A stretch of DNA of 8,762 nucleotides from Candidatus Parvarchaeota archaeon (GTDB taxonomy: Archaea; Nanobdellota; Nanobdellia; Pacearchaeales; GW2011-AR1): contig PSPM01000025.1 of assembly GCA_004195435.1 (NCBI GenBank), positions 1-8,762 of the forward strand, in the 5' to 3' direction. Positions 1 to 6,521 of this stretch are shown in pieces (positions within the stretch are counted from its first letter, which is position 1; every line of letters begins with the position of its first letter). Made by a program: the position numbers and the translations under genes. The notes under the pieces are model-generated. The model did not search any database. It saw only the letters and a list, made by a program, of their open reading frames with translations, and was not told where the DNA came from.

Positions 1-360
1 TCTAAGGCATTACATAAGGAACCTTATCTAGATGTGATAGTATATGTAAATTACATATTTATACTAATAGCAGTTTCATTGATACAGCCAATAATCTGGG
101 AGCTAAAAAGTTTTATGTCCTATGATCTATTCTATAGAGTTTTGGGTGCAATGGCAATAATTGATGGAACTTTAACTATTTTAGCAATTATTTTCTATAA
201 ACTGTATATGAAAAAACATCCCAAAATAGAAAGCCCTCTAGAAAATAATTTGCAAGGAACTGGAGAAAAATCTAAGAGAAAATTAAGTATTTGGGTCTGG
301 ATTTTAATAATTTATTTATTTTTCCAATTTATTTTTCCTTGGTTTTTTTGGATTTTTTAA
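1..360 (+). CDS. C-terminal part of a multi-spanning membrane protein (5' end outside window)
   Basis: The reading frame is open from the first base to the TAA at 358-360, so this is probably the 3' end of a longer gene. A GTG at 34 could serve as a start but has no ribosome-binding site, and the frame upstream of it stays open. The visible part encodes three strongly hydrophobic segments: around VIVYVNYIFILIAVSLIQ, around VLGAMAIIDGTLTILAIIFY, and an aromatic-rich C-terminal helix (LSIWVWILIIYLF and onward) that ends the protein almost at the membrane. A charged linker with many Lys and Glu residues separates helices two and three. I do not recognise the family and assign no function. The T-rich tract at the stop and just after it could act as an archaeal terminator. 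Confidence 0.6.
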   Translation, partial: SKALHKEPYLDVIVYVNYIFILIAVSLIQPIIWELKSFMSYDLFYRVLGAMAIIDGTLTILAIIFYKLYMKKHPKIESPLENNLQGTGEKSKRKLSIWVWILIIYLFFQFIFPWFFWIF

Positions 361-368
361 AATTCTTT

Positions 369-416
369 TAGGTTTTCTGAATTGGTGATTTAGAAAATGT
401 TAAAACCTACAATTCA
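369..416. repeat. Two interleaved inverted repeats upstream of the methyltransferase gene
   Basis: TAGGTTTT (369-376) is the reverse complement of AAAACCTA (402-409), and TGAATTG (378-384) is the reverse complement of CAATTCA (410-416). The arms are in the order A-B-A'-B', so both cannot form nested hairpins together. The second half overlaps the likely TATA region (TTAAAA, about 400-405, some 25 bases before the start at 428). A DNA-level operator or alternative hairpins are both possible. In such AT-rich sequence chance is a real alternative. Confidence 0.35.
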
Positions 417-427
417 TTGAAAAAATT

Positions 428-1387
428 ATGAAATACGAAATGAAACCTCTGTTTGAAAAGAGAATGAAAACTCTCCTTCCAGATAAGAAAGATTTTGATA
501 GATTTAATAAAATTGTACATGAAAAACCTAGAAGATTTATTAGATGCAACACTTTGAAGATATCTACAGAAGATTTACTAAAGCGACTTAATAAAAGGTG
601 GAGAGTTGTGCAACCATATAAGGATCATCCAGAAATAATTGTTATTGAATCGATTTTAGGGCCGGGAGAACTTGGAAATTCTATTGAACATTTATTGGGA
701 TATTATTATGTTCAAGAAATCTCTTCTATGTTGCCATTATTATCTTTGAAGCCGAAACCTGGAGAATTTATCTTAGATTTGTGTTCTTCTCCAGGATCTA
801 AAACTACTCAAATGGCAGCGATGATGAAAAATGAGGGGACAATTATAGCTAATGATCTGAAATTGGATAGGATAAAAATATTGGCCGCTAATTTGGAAAG
901 ATGTGGTGTTACTAATACGATTGTTACTAGAAATGATGGGGTTGGATTATGTAATAGGATTTCAAAAACTGACTTTAAATTTGATAAGATTCTTCTTGAT
1001 GTTCCCTGTTCTGGTGAAGGAACTTTGAGAGGTTCACCTAAAACATTTAAGATTTGGAATTTGAAAGTTGTTAAGAAACTATCTAGAGAACAAAAAAAAC
1101 TTTTCGCTTTTGCAGTAAAGTGTTTGAAAGTAGGAGGGGAAATTATTTATTCTACTTGCACACATTCTCCTGAGGAAAACGAGGCAGTGGTTGACTTTGC
1201 TTTGAAGAATTTCCCATTGAAAATTGAGAAAGTAATTCTGCCTTTGAAGTGCCGTCCAGGAATTAAAGAATGGGGAGAAGAAAAATTTGATAAAGATGTT
1301 GAAGATTGCTGTAGAATTTATCCGCAAGATAATGATAGTGAGGGTTTTTTTATTAGTAAGTTTAAGTTAGTTGAGGAGATAAAATGA
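428..1387 (+). CDS. NOL1/NOP2/sun (NSUN/RsmB-type) RNA cytosine-C5 methyltransferase
   Basis: This enzyme transfers a methyl group from S-adenosylmethionine to C5 of cytosine in tRNA or rRNA; which RNA cannot be told from the sequence. The 319-residue protein has the archaeal family length. The RCNTLK segment at 39-44 is typical of the family N-terminus. The SAM-binding motif I lies at about 114-130 (LDLCSSPGSKTTQMA), followed by the acidic SAM-ribose residue in NDLKLDR (142-148). Motif IV is DVPCSGEG with Cys194. Motif VI is YSTCTHSPEENE with Cys244, the position that in this family makes the covalent bond to cytosine. The C-terminal RIYPQDNDSEGFFISKF (296-312) is the usual end. No SD precedes the ATG; a TTAAAA box about 25 bases upstream suggests a leaderless message. 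It overlaps the next gene by four bases (ATGA) and heads a three-gene operon. Confidence 0.93.
   Translation: MKYEMKPLFEKRMKTLLPDKKDFDRFNKIVHEKPRRFIRCNTLKISTEDLLKRLNKRWRVVQPYKDHPEIIVIESILGPGELGNSIEHLLGYYYVQEISSMLPLLSLKPKPGEFILDLCSSPGSKTTQMAAMMKNEGTIIANDLKLDRIKILAANLERCGVTNTIVTRNDGVGLCNRISKTDFKFDKILLDVPCSGEGTLRGSPKTFKIWNLKVVKKLSREQKKLFAFAVKCLKVGGEIIYSTCTHSPEENEAVVDFALKNFPLKIEKVILPLKCRPGIKEWGEEKFDKDVEDCCRIYPQDNDSEGFFISKFKLVEEIK
1373..1378 (+). promoter_or_regulatory. Shine-Dalgarno site for the PUA-domain gene
   Basis: GAGGAG lies five bases before the ATG at 1384, inside the 3' end of the methyltransferase gene. Together with the ATGA overlap it supports translational coupling and fixes the start of the next gene. 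Confidence 0.65.
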
Positions 1388-1836
1388 ACCTAAAATTCGT
1401 AAAATCTGGAGAGAAGAAAAGGCTTTTGGCAGAATTGAATAAAAGTTTTGGCATTTCAAAAATTGATTACATTTTAATAGCAGGCGGAAAAAAGAAAATC
1501 CGAGGATTTTCAGGTAACATGACTCGTGAAGAAATCAAAGAATTTACTAACTTGGCAAATGTAGAGATAATTGGAAGTTATTTTTTTAAGAAAGATAGAT
1601 TTTTGAGATTGAGTTTTGATGGAAGTCATATCTTTAAGAATCAATTGAAAATTGGAATTGTTAATTTAAATGAGAAAAATCTTGAAAATTGGATGAACGG
1701 AAAAGATTTAATTTTGAAATCTGAAAAAGGAGTTGTTATTTTGAAAAAAGGAGATGATTTCTTTGGATGCGGAATTTCAGATGGTGAAAAGATTTTTAAC
1801 TATGTTCCAAGAGAAAGAAGGATTAGGAAATCATGA
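1384..1836 (+). CDS. Stand-alone PUA-domain protein of the NOL1/NOP2/fmu-associated type (COG3270-like)
   Basis: A 150-residue basic protein, probably RNA-binding. The first ~70 residues form an alpha/beta pre-PUA module. The remainder, with GKDLILKSEKGVVILKKGDDFFGCG around 106-130 and a basic RERRIRKS tail, looks like the PUA-like domain found C-terminal to RsmF-type methyltransferases or in NIP7-like ribosome biogenesis proteins. In many bacteria this module is fused to the m5C methyltransferase; here it is a separate gene that starts in the ATGA of the methyltransferase stop. The likely role, inferred from family and context, is guiding or stabilising the methyltransferase on its RNA. Its own stop overlaps the aminopeptidase start by ATGA, so all three are probably co-translated. 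Domain assignment is by eye and would need a profile search to be firm. Confidence 0.75.
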   Translation: MNLKFVKSGEKKRLLAELNKSFGISKIDYILIAGGKKKIRGFSGNMTREEIKEFTNLANVEIIGSYFFKKDRFLRLSFDGSHIFKNQLKIGIVNLNEKNLENWMNGKDLILKSEKGVVILKKGDDFFGCGISDGEKIFNYVPRERRIRKS

Positions 1837-2723
1837 AACAAGAAGAATTTGATAAACTTAAGAAAGCAGGAGAAATTGCTCAGAAAGTTATAGCTTATGC
1901 TAAAGAAATTGTCAAGAAGGAAGTTCCACTTTTAGAGATTGCTAATAAGATTGATAAGAAAATTGAGGAGTTAGGTGCAAGGCCTGCTTTCCCAGTTAAT
2001 TTATCTATTAATGAAGTTGCAGCACATTTTACTCCAAATTTTAACGATCAGAAAGTTGCAAAAGGATTGATAAAAGTTGATATCGGGATCCAAATAGACG
2101 GGTATGTTGCAGATACGGCATTTTCAATTGATCTAGATAATTCTGAAGAAAATAAAAAATTGATTGAAGCAGCTAAAATTGGTTTAGATGCAGCTTTAGA
2201 AAAATTTGGAGTTGGTGTCGAGATTGGAGAAATTGGAGCTGCAGTTGAAGAAGCTATCAAAGAAAAAGGATTTGTTCCAGTTAGAAATTTAACAGGCCAC
2301 CAAATAAAAAGATTTGATTTGCATGCAGGAATGAGCATACCAAGCTATGCAACTAGTCAAACTGAAAAATTGGAAGAAGGTGTTTATGCTGTTGAGCCTT
2401 TTTCTACAAACGGTGCTGGAAGAGTAAGGGATGGAAATCCTTCTAATATTTATCATTTGACAAATGAGGGAAATGTTCGTGATAATTTTGCCAGAAAAGT
2501 TCTTAATTTCATTAAAGAAGAATATTCTAGCCTTCCATTTTGTTCAAGATGGATTTATAATGAATTTGGATCTAAAGGTATTTTAGCTTTGAGACAAATT
2601 GAACAGGCTGGATTGCTCCACCATTATCCTCAGCTCGTAGAAATGAATAGGGGGATTGTAGCTCAAGCAGAACATACAATTATTCTAAAAGGTAATGAAA
2701 AAATAATTACAACTAAAAATTAA
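1833..2723 (+). CDS. map: Methionine aminopeptidase, type II
   Basis: Removes the initiator methionine from new proteins in the cytoplasm using a two-metal centre. The 296-residue length is that of archaeal type II enzymes. All metal ligands are visible: Asp83 in VDIG, Asp94 in ADTA, His156 in GHQI, Glu188 in VEPF and Glu280 in QAEHT. The catalytic His65 sits in AAH, and His164 (DLHAG) is also conserved. The PAFPVNLSINEVAAH segment (51-65) is a family signature. The insert between roughly 190 and 255, with the helical bundle typical of type II rather than type I, is present. The ATG at 1833 overlaps the stop of the PUA gene; an AGGA at 1825-1828 is a weak SD. The gene ends four bases from the convergent cdc48 stop, with a T6 run between them that could serve as terminator. 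Confidence 0.96.
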   Translation: MKQEEFDKLKKAGEIAQKVIAYAKEIVKKEVPLLEIANKIDKKIEELGARPAFPVNLSINEVAAHFTPNFNDQKVAKGLIKVDIGIQIDGYVADTAFSIDLDNSEENKKLIEAAKIGLDAALEKFGVGVEIGEIGAAVEEAIKEKGFVPVRNLTGHQIKRFDLHAGMSIPSYATSQTEKLEEGVYAVEPFSTNGAGRVRDGNPSNIYHLTNEGNVRDNFARKVLNFIKEEYSSLPFCSRWIYNEFGSKGILALRQIEQAGLLHHYPQLVEMNRGIVAQAEHTIILKGNEKIITTKN

Positions 2724-2727
2724 TTTT

Positions 2728-5022
2728 TTAACCAGTATATATCGGTCCAGATTCTAAACCAGATTTAACTCTTTGTAAATAATGATCTTCTATCTTTTTA
2801 TATCTTTTAGCTGTTTCTTCGGAAACAGATGGTTTTACTTTCATCAATGCTTCCTCAAAATCTTCCATTTTAACTTCTTCCGCATTTAAATTTTTTCTTA
2901 AAGCTAACATTGCAGCTTCTCTTGCTAGATTTTCTATGTCCGCTCCAACAAATCCTTCAGTTTTTTTAATTAATTCAGAGATTTTTACATTTTTTCCCAA
3001 AGGCATATTTTTTGTATGTATCTCAATTATTTTTTTTCTTCCTTCTTTTGAAGGTACATCAACTAACAAAACTCTATCGAATCTTCCAGGTCTTAGCAAA
3101 GCAGAGTCCAACATATCTGGACGGTTTGTTGCACCTATGACCATCACATTTTTTAGATCTTCTATTCCATCCATTTCAGATAGTAATTGATTCAATACTC
3201 TCTCTGTTACTTTTGTTCCATGATCCAATCCTCTCTTTCCACCCAGTGCATCCATTTCATCGAAAAAGATAATGCATGGAGAAACTTGTCTAGCTCTTTC
3301 GAAAATCTTTCTAATTCCTTCCTCTGATTTTCCTACCCACATGGATAATAAAGAAGGTCCTTTAACCTGAATGAAGTTTGCTTCAGATTCATTTGCAACA
3401 GCTTTTGCTAAAAGAGTTTTACCGGTTCCTGGAGATCCGTATAGAAGAACTCCCTTAGGAGGCTTGATTCCCAATCTCTCAAAATTTTTAGAGTATTTTA
3501 TTGGCCATTCTACCGCTTCAACTAATTCTTGTTTTGTTTTTTCAAGTCCTCCAATATCTGTCCATTTTGTTGTAGGAGTTTCTACCAATACTTCCCGCAT
3601 AGCGCTTGGCCTTACAACTTTAAGTGCTTCTTCAAAATCTTCTTTACTTACAACTATTTTATCTAATATTTCTTTAGGAATTTCTTCTTCTTCTTCCAAT
3701 TTTATTTCTGGAAGGATTTTTCTTAATATATTCATTGCAGCTTCTTTTGCTAATGATTCCAAATCTGCTCCTACGAATCCATGAGTCTTCGAAGCTAATT
3801 TTTCTAAGTTTACATTTTTTGTAAGTGGCATACCTCTTGTATGTACTTTTAGAATGTTTAATCTTCCTTTTTTGTCAGGTACAGAAATTTCTAATTCTCT
3901 ATCAAATCTTCCTGGACGTCTTAATGCAGGATCTATAGAATTTACTCTGTTTGTTGCCCCTATAACTACTACTCTTCCTCTTGAATTAAGTCCATCCATC
4001 ATGGTAAGAAGTTGAGAGACTACTCTTCTTTCAACTTCACCTTGAACATCTTCTCTCTTCGGAGCTATAGCATCTATTTCATCTATGAAAATTATAGTTG
4101 GTGCATTTTTTTCTGCTTCTTCAAATATATTTCTAATCTTTTTTTCTGATTCCCCATAAAATTTGCTCATTATTTCTGGCCCATTTATTAATTGGAATTC
4201 TGCTTCGGATTCATTAGCGACAGCTTTTGCCAAAAGAGTTTTACCAGTTCCAGGAGGACCATGTAACAAAACTCCTTTAGGAGGTTCTATTCCTAAACGA
4301 TCAAAAACTTCTGGGTGTTTTAGTGGAAGTTCAACCATTTCCCTGATCTTCTTTATTTCTTCTTCTAATCCTCCAATATCTTCATATGCCACTTCTGGAA
4401 TAGTTTCTTCGGTGATGTTTACGGATTTAGAATTAAGAATTATCTTAGTGTCTTCAGTTACAATAACTGGCTGGTTAGGACTTGTTGATACAACTGCAAA
4501 TCTTATGTTTTGGAATCCTGAGAATCCTCCTCCTCCACTTAAAGATTCAAACATTTCATTTAATCCTCCAAAAATATCATCTACTCCGCCCATAAGATCC
4601 CTTCTTCTCTTTGTACCACCTAAAGAGATTATGTCTCCTTTGATAACGGCTCTTCCTAATAAACCATTTTTCAAAGCTTCCGGATCTCCCTGAATCATTA
4701 TTCCTTGTTGTGCAGGAGCAATACTTATTTTTTTTGCAGGTTTAATTTTTGCTTTAGATACAATTACTTTTTCACCTATGCTTGTTTTTGAATTTTTTCT
4801 TGTTAATCCGTCGATTCTTATAATTCCTTCCCCTATATCTGCAGGATATGACCTATCAACAACTGCAACAGTTTCTCTTTCACCTTTAATAGAAATTATA
4901 TCTCCACGGTTTAATCCTAATGCATGCATGATTTCATTGTCAATTCTTGCGATACCCTTGTAGGCATCATCTTGCAATGATTCTAGAACTTTCAATTTTA
5001 TTTTGTTATTATTTTCCGGCAT
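2728..5022 (-). CDS. cdc48: Cdc48/VAT-type two-ring AAA+ ATPase
   Basis: Hexameric unfoldase that threads protein substrates using ATP and, in archaea, can work with the 20S proteasome. I choose the ATG at 5022 (764 residues), because a strong GGAGG lies five bases upstream; an in-frame TTG at 5034 would add four residues but destroy that spacing. The N domain spans about 1-200. Ring D1 has Walker A GPPGTGKT (255-262), Walker B IIFIDEID (310-317) and arginine fingers Arg369/Arg372. Ring D2 has Walker A GSPGTGKT (529-536), with Ser where Pro is usual, Walker B IIFFDEMD (584-591) and Arg644/Arg647. The N domain carries a Gly-rich, Arg-started insert at about 137-172. The C-terminus ends PIYTG, close to but not exactly the proteasome-docking HbYX motif. 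It is downstream of the AbrB-fold gene and overlaps it by 14 bases. Confidence 0.97.
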   Translation of the reverse strand: MPENNNKIKLKVLESLQDDAYKGIARIDNEIMHALGLNRGDIISIKGERETVAVVDRSYPADIGEGIIRIDGLTRKNSKTSIGEKVIVSKAKIKPAKKISIAPAQQGIMIQGDPEALKNGLLGRAVIKGDIISLGGTKRRRDLMGGVDDIFGGLNEMFESLSGGGGFSGFQNIRFAVVSTSPNQPVIVTEDTKIILNSKSVNITEETIPEVAYEDIGGLEEEIKKIREMVELPLKHPEVFDRLGIEPPKGVLLHGPPGTGKTLLAKAVANESEAEFQLINGPEIMSKFYGESEKKIRNIFEEAEKNAPTIIFIDEIDAIAPKREDVQGEVERRVVSQLLTMMDGLNSRGRVVVIGATNRVNSIDPALRRPGRFDRELEISVPDKKGRLNILKVHTRGMPLTKNVNLEKLASKTHGFVGADLESLAKEAAMNILRKILPEIKLEEEEEIPKEILDKIVVSKEDFEEALKVVRPSAMREVLVETPTTKWTDIGGLEKTKQELVEAVEWPIKYSKNFERLGIKPPKGVLLYGSPGTGKTLLAKAVANESEANFIQVKGPSLLSMWVGKSEEGIRKIFERARQVSPCIIFFDEMDALGGKRGLDHGTKVTERVLNQLLSEMDGIEDLKNVMVIGATNRPDMLDSALLRPGRFDRVLLVDVPSKEGRKKIIEIHTKNMPLGKNVKISELIKKTEGFVGADIENLAREAAMLALRKNLNAEEVKMEDFEEALMKVKPSVSEETAKRYKKIEDHYLQRVKSGLESGPIYTG

Positions 5023-5362
5023 CGAATCCTCCAAATCTTAAACTCAATCTTTCCATATCTTCTAAACATAATCTTACCATGGTATCCATTTCCCTTTCTT
5101 GTTGTTTAATAAAGTTTACTATTTCTTTAGGTATGCTTATTGCATGACTATTTCCCACCATTCTTAATTTAACACTGTATTCTTTTCTTTTCAGATTATT
5201 AAATTTTTCAAAATTGTTTATATCAGAAGGATGGATTATTTTATCCTTGCATTTTTGACATTCTACAGCTCTTAATCCGAATCCAGATTTATTTATTAGA
5301 ATTGGTTTCATTTCCATTTTACAAGAATTGCATAAAATTGTTGCGTCAAATATATCTTTCAT
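5009..5362 (-). CDS. Zinc-ribbon plus AbrB/SpoVT-fold DNA-binding protein
   Basis: A 117-residue protein in two parts. The N-terminal 45 residues carry CNSC (Cys11, Cys14) and CQKC (Cys35, Cys38), a four-cysteine zinc-binding knuckle pair. Residues 63-85 (SVKLRMVGNSHAISIPKEIV) match the swapped-hairpin AbrB/MazE/SpoVT fold, with the typical GNSxAISIPKE core. It is followed by a helix and a C-terminal tail. Proteins of this fold bind DNA as dimers and are often transcriptional regulators or antitoxins. No toxin gene adjoins it, so a regulator is more likely. It is the first gene of a two-gene operon with cdc48 and overlaps it by 14 bases. AGGAG lies six bases before the ATG. A repeated TGTGTATA motif sits just upstream and may be its own operator. 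The link to Cdc48 function is inference from position only. Confidence 0.85.
   Translation of the reverse strand: MKDIFDATILCNSCKMEMKPILINKSGFGLRAVECQKCKDKIIHPSDINNFEKFNNLKRKEYSVKLRMVGNSHAISIPKEIVNFIKQQEREMDTMVRLCLEDMERLSLRFGGFDAGK
5028..5032 (-). promoter_or_regulatory. Shine-Dalgarno site for cdc48
   Basis: GGAGG on the minus strand, five bases before the ATG at 5022-5020 and inside the end of the upstream gene. It decides in favour of this ATG over the TTG twelve bases upstream. Confidence 0.75.
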
Positions 5363-5368
5363 TATATA

Positions 5369-5373
5369 CTCCT
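5369..5373 (-). promoter_or_regulatory. Shine-Dalgarno site of the AbrB-fold gene
   Basis: AGGAG on the minus strand with six bases to the ATG at 5362. It implies a transcript with a short leader rather than a leaderless message, which fits a TATA box at 5401-5408. Confidence 0.6.
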
Positions 5374-5400
5374 GTGTATATATTATCTTGTGTATACAAG
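5373..5400. promoter_or_regulatory. Possible operator: repeated TGTGTATA and an inverted repeat in the AbrB-cdc48 promoter
   Basis: TGTGTATA occurs at 5373-5380 and again at 5389-5396 on the plus strand, 16 bases apart. The second copy is part of an inverted repeat CTTGT-4-ACAAG at 5387-5400. The pair lies between the presumed TATA box and the ATG, around the expected transcription start, where a bound protein would block transcription. Autoregulation by the AbrB-fold protein is an inference. Confidence 0.4.
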
Positions 5401-5408
5401 TATTTAAA
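5401..5408 (-). promoter_or_regulatory. TATA box of the AbrB-cdc48 operon
   Basis: TTTAAATA on the minus strand (CATTTAAATAC context). It predicts a start of transcription near 5378, giving a leader of about 16 bases that contains the AGGAG site. The same octamer precedes the signal peptidase gene. The core TTTAAA is symmetric, so it could also fire toward the PAS remnant. Confidence 0.45.
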
Positions 5409-5421
5409 TGTTTTCCATTTA

Positions 5422-5938
5422 TTGTTTTTTTGCAATAAAAGAAAATATAATTCTCTAGAGGCGAAACTAGACGCTCTTACCTATACTCCTAAAAAAGAGT
5501 CAGTTGGTTTTACAAAAGGTTTGACTAGGTTTTTCGGATTTAATAAAAATCTACCAGATATAGTTTTGGATCGTGAAGGGTATATAATTGAAGCAACCGG
5601 AAAAATAATAAAGAAGCTAGGTTATGAATCAGATAAATTAATTGATAAAAATTTTGGGACTTTTTTCAAAGAAGATCATTATGCTAAATTTAGCAATTCT
5701 TTAAAGACTTCTTTAGAAAATGATGAAATAATTGGTTTTGAATTTTGTGCAAAATTGAAGAGTTCAGAAGATGTTTCCTCAGACTATCAGAAGAATTTCT
5801 TCAAATTTAATGAGTATAAAGGATCCTTCAGAATTTGATTATGAGGATTATACTGGATTAAAAAATGAGGAAGGATTTTTACTTGTTGGAAAAGTACTTT
5901 ATAAAATTGATAAGAGGAATGGTGAAAAATCAAAATAA
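5422..5938 (+). pseudogene. PAS-domain protein remnant, frameshifted
   Basis: Frame 1 encodes a recognisable PAS sensor domain: LPDIVLDREGYIIEATGKI, then KKLGYESDKLIDKNFGTFF. It continues through a helix and strand to FEFCAKLK and stops at 5836-5838. The rest of the fold continues in the next frame from about 5816 (KDPSEFDYEDYTG, then a final strand GFLLVGKVLYKI) to a TAA at 5936-5938. Removing one A from the AAA at 5818-5820 would join TAT-AAG-GAT and restore one frame. No convincing start exists: the nearest in-frame candidates are TTG at 5422 and TTG at 5521, neither with an SD. The open frame upstream runs antisense through the AbrB-fold gene and is probably not coding. No output domain is visible. 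Sequencing error, pseudogene or programmed shift cannot be separated here; decay is favoured because the next two genes are also damaged. Confidence 0.6.
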
Positions 5939-5946
5939 TTTAAATA
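5939..5946 (+). promoter_or_regulatory. TATA box of the signal peptidase gene
   Basis: TTTAAATA directly after the PAS remnant stop, centred about 26 bases before the ATG at 5968, the spacing expected for a leaderless archaeal message. No SD is present. Confidence 0.5.
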
Positions 5947-5967
5947 GCTTAAAAACTTTTTCCAGTA

Positions 5968-6484
5968 ATGAATTTGAAAAATAATTTCAATAATTTTAAG
6001 AATTTTTTAAAAGAAGATACTTGGCAATCTTGGGTAGTTTCAATAATTCTTGCTTTTGTTTTAATTAAATTAATTTTTTTCCCAACATTATCTCTTTTAA
6101 CAGGTACCTCCTTACCCCTAGTTGTTGTTGAATCTTGTTCAATGCATCATTCTATAAGTTTTGATGCTTGGTGGGAGGGAAATAAATTATGGTATATGAA
6201 GAGAGAGAGATGTTATTCTTTTAGTTAAGAAAGAAAATTATAATCTCGGAGATATCATAGTTTTTGATTCAAAGTATAAGTATCCATTAATACATAGGGT
6301 TATCGAGGAAAACCCATATGGTACTAAAGGAGATCATAATTTTGGACAACTAGATTCAGAAAAAGGAATAGATGAAAATATAATTTATGGAAAAACTTTT
6401 TTAAGAGTTCCTTATATTGGGTGGGTAAAATTAATTTTCTTTGAATTTAGTAAACCTCCCGAACAAAGAGGTTTTTGTAAATAA
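5968..6484 (+). pseudogene. Type I signal peptidase (archaeal Sec11-like), frameshifted at a GA repeat
   Basis: Would cleave signal peptides on the outer face of the membrane. Frame 1 (5968-6228) gives a cytoplasmic N-terminus, one membrane helix at about 21-45, then VVVESCSMHHS with the catalytic Ser58 of the SM motif, and a stop at 6226-6228. Frame 2 continues from about 6206 (VILLVKKENYNLGDIIVF), then IHRV with the general-base His, TKGDHN with the conserved Asp, and PYIGWVKLIFFE, to TAA at 6482-6484. The switch falls at GAGAGAGAGA (6201-6210); one more GA unit, or loss of one base, would restore a single frame. From memory, DPANN homologues carry about 20 extra residues between the WW/NKxWY region and the GD-I-LV strand, so a small deletion may also be present. 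All three catalytic residues exist across the two frames. Sequencing error and phase variation remain open. Confidence 0.8.
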
Positions 6485-6491
6485 CAAAACA

Positions 6492-6499
6492 TTTTTAAA
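6492..6499 (+). promoter_or_regulatory. TATA box before the TFS-like gene
   Basis: TTTTTAAA centred about 26 bases upstream of the ATG at 6522. It supports that start over an ATG at 6441 lying inside the signal peptidase reading frame. Confidence 0.4.
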
Positions 6500-6521
6500 C
6501 TATTTTTTTTATAAAAATAAA

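Noticed and set aside
369..416. H-type RNA pseudoknot from the two interleaved repeats
   Set aside because: There are no bases between arms A' and B', so the strand that must span the 8-pair stem has zero length; a standard pseudoknot cannot form.
1079..1327. Minus-strand open frames within the methyltransferase, map (2048-2338), TFS-like (6495-6737) and phosphoesterase (8098-8307) genes
   Set aside because: They mirror strongly supported coding genes and show no protein family features.
4163..4693. Long plus-strand open frames inside cdc48 (also 2936-3190 and 3371-3784)
   Set aside because: They are antisense shadows of conserved AAA domains, rich in Ser, Pro and Ile, with no start signals and no recognisable domain.
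5009..5362. Toxin-antitoxin module based on the AbrB-fold protein
   Set aside because: There is no toxin-sized partner next to it; the adjacent genes are cdc48 and a PAS remnant.
5302..5421. N-terminal extension of the PAS frame starting at ATG 5302
   Set aside because: It runs antisense through the well-supported AbrB-fold gene and its promoter, and the encoded residues look like random AT-rich translation.
6441..6521. Start of the TFS-like gene at ATG 6441
   Set aside because: This segment lies within the signal peptidase C-terminal coding region in another frame, and a TATA box suits the ATG at 6522.
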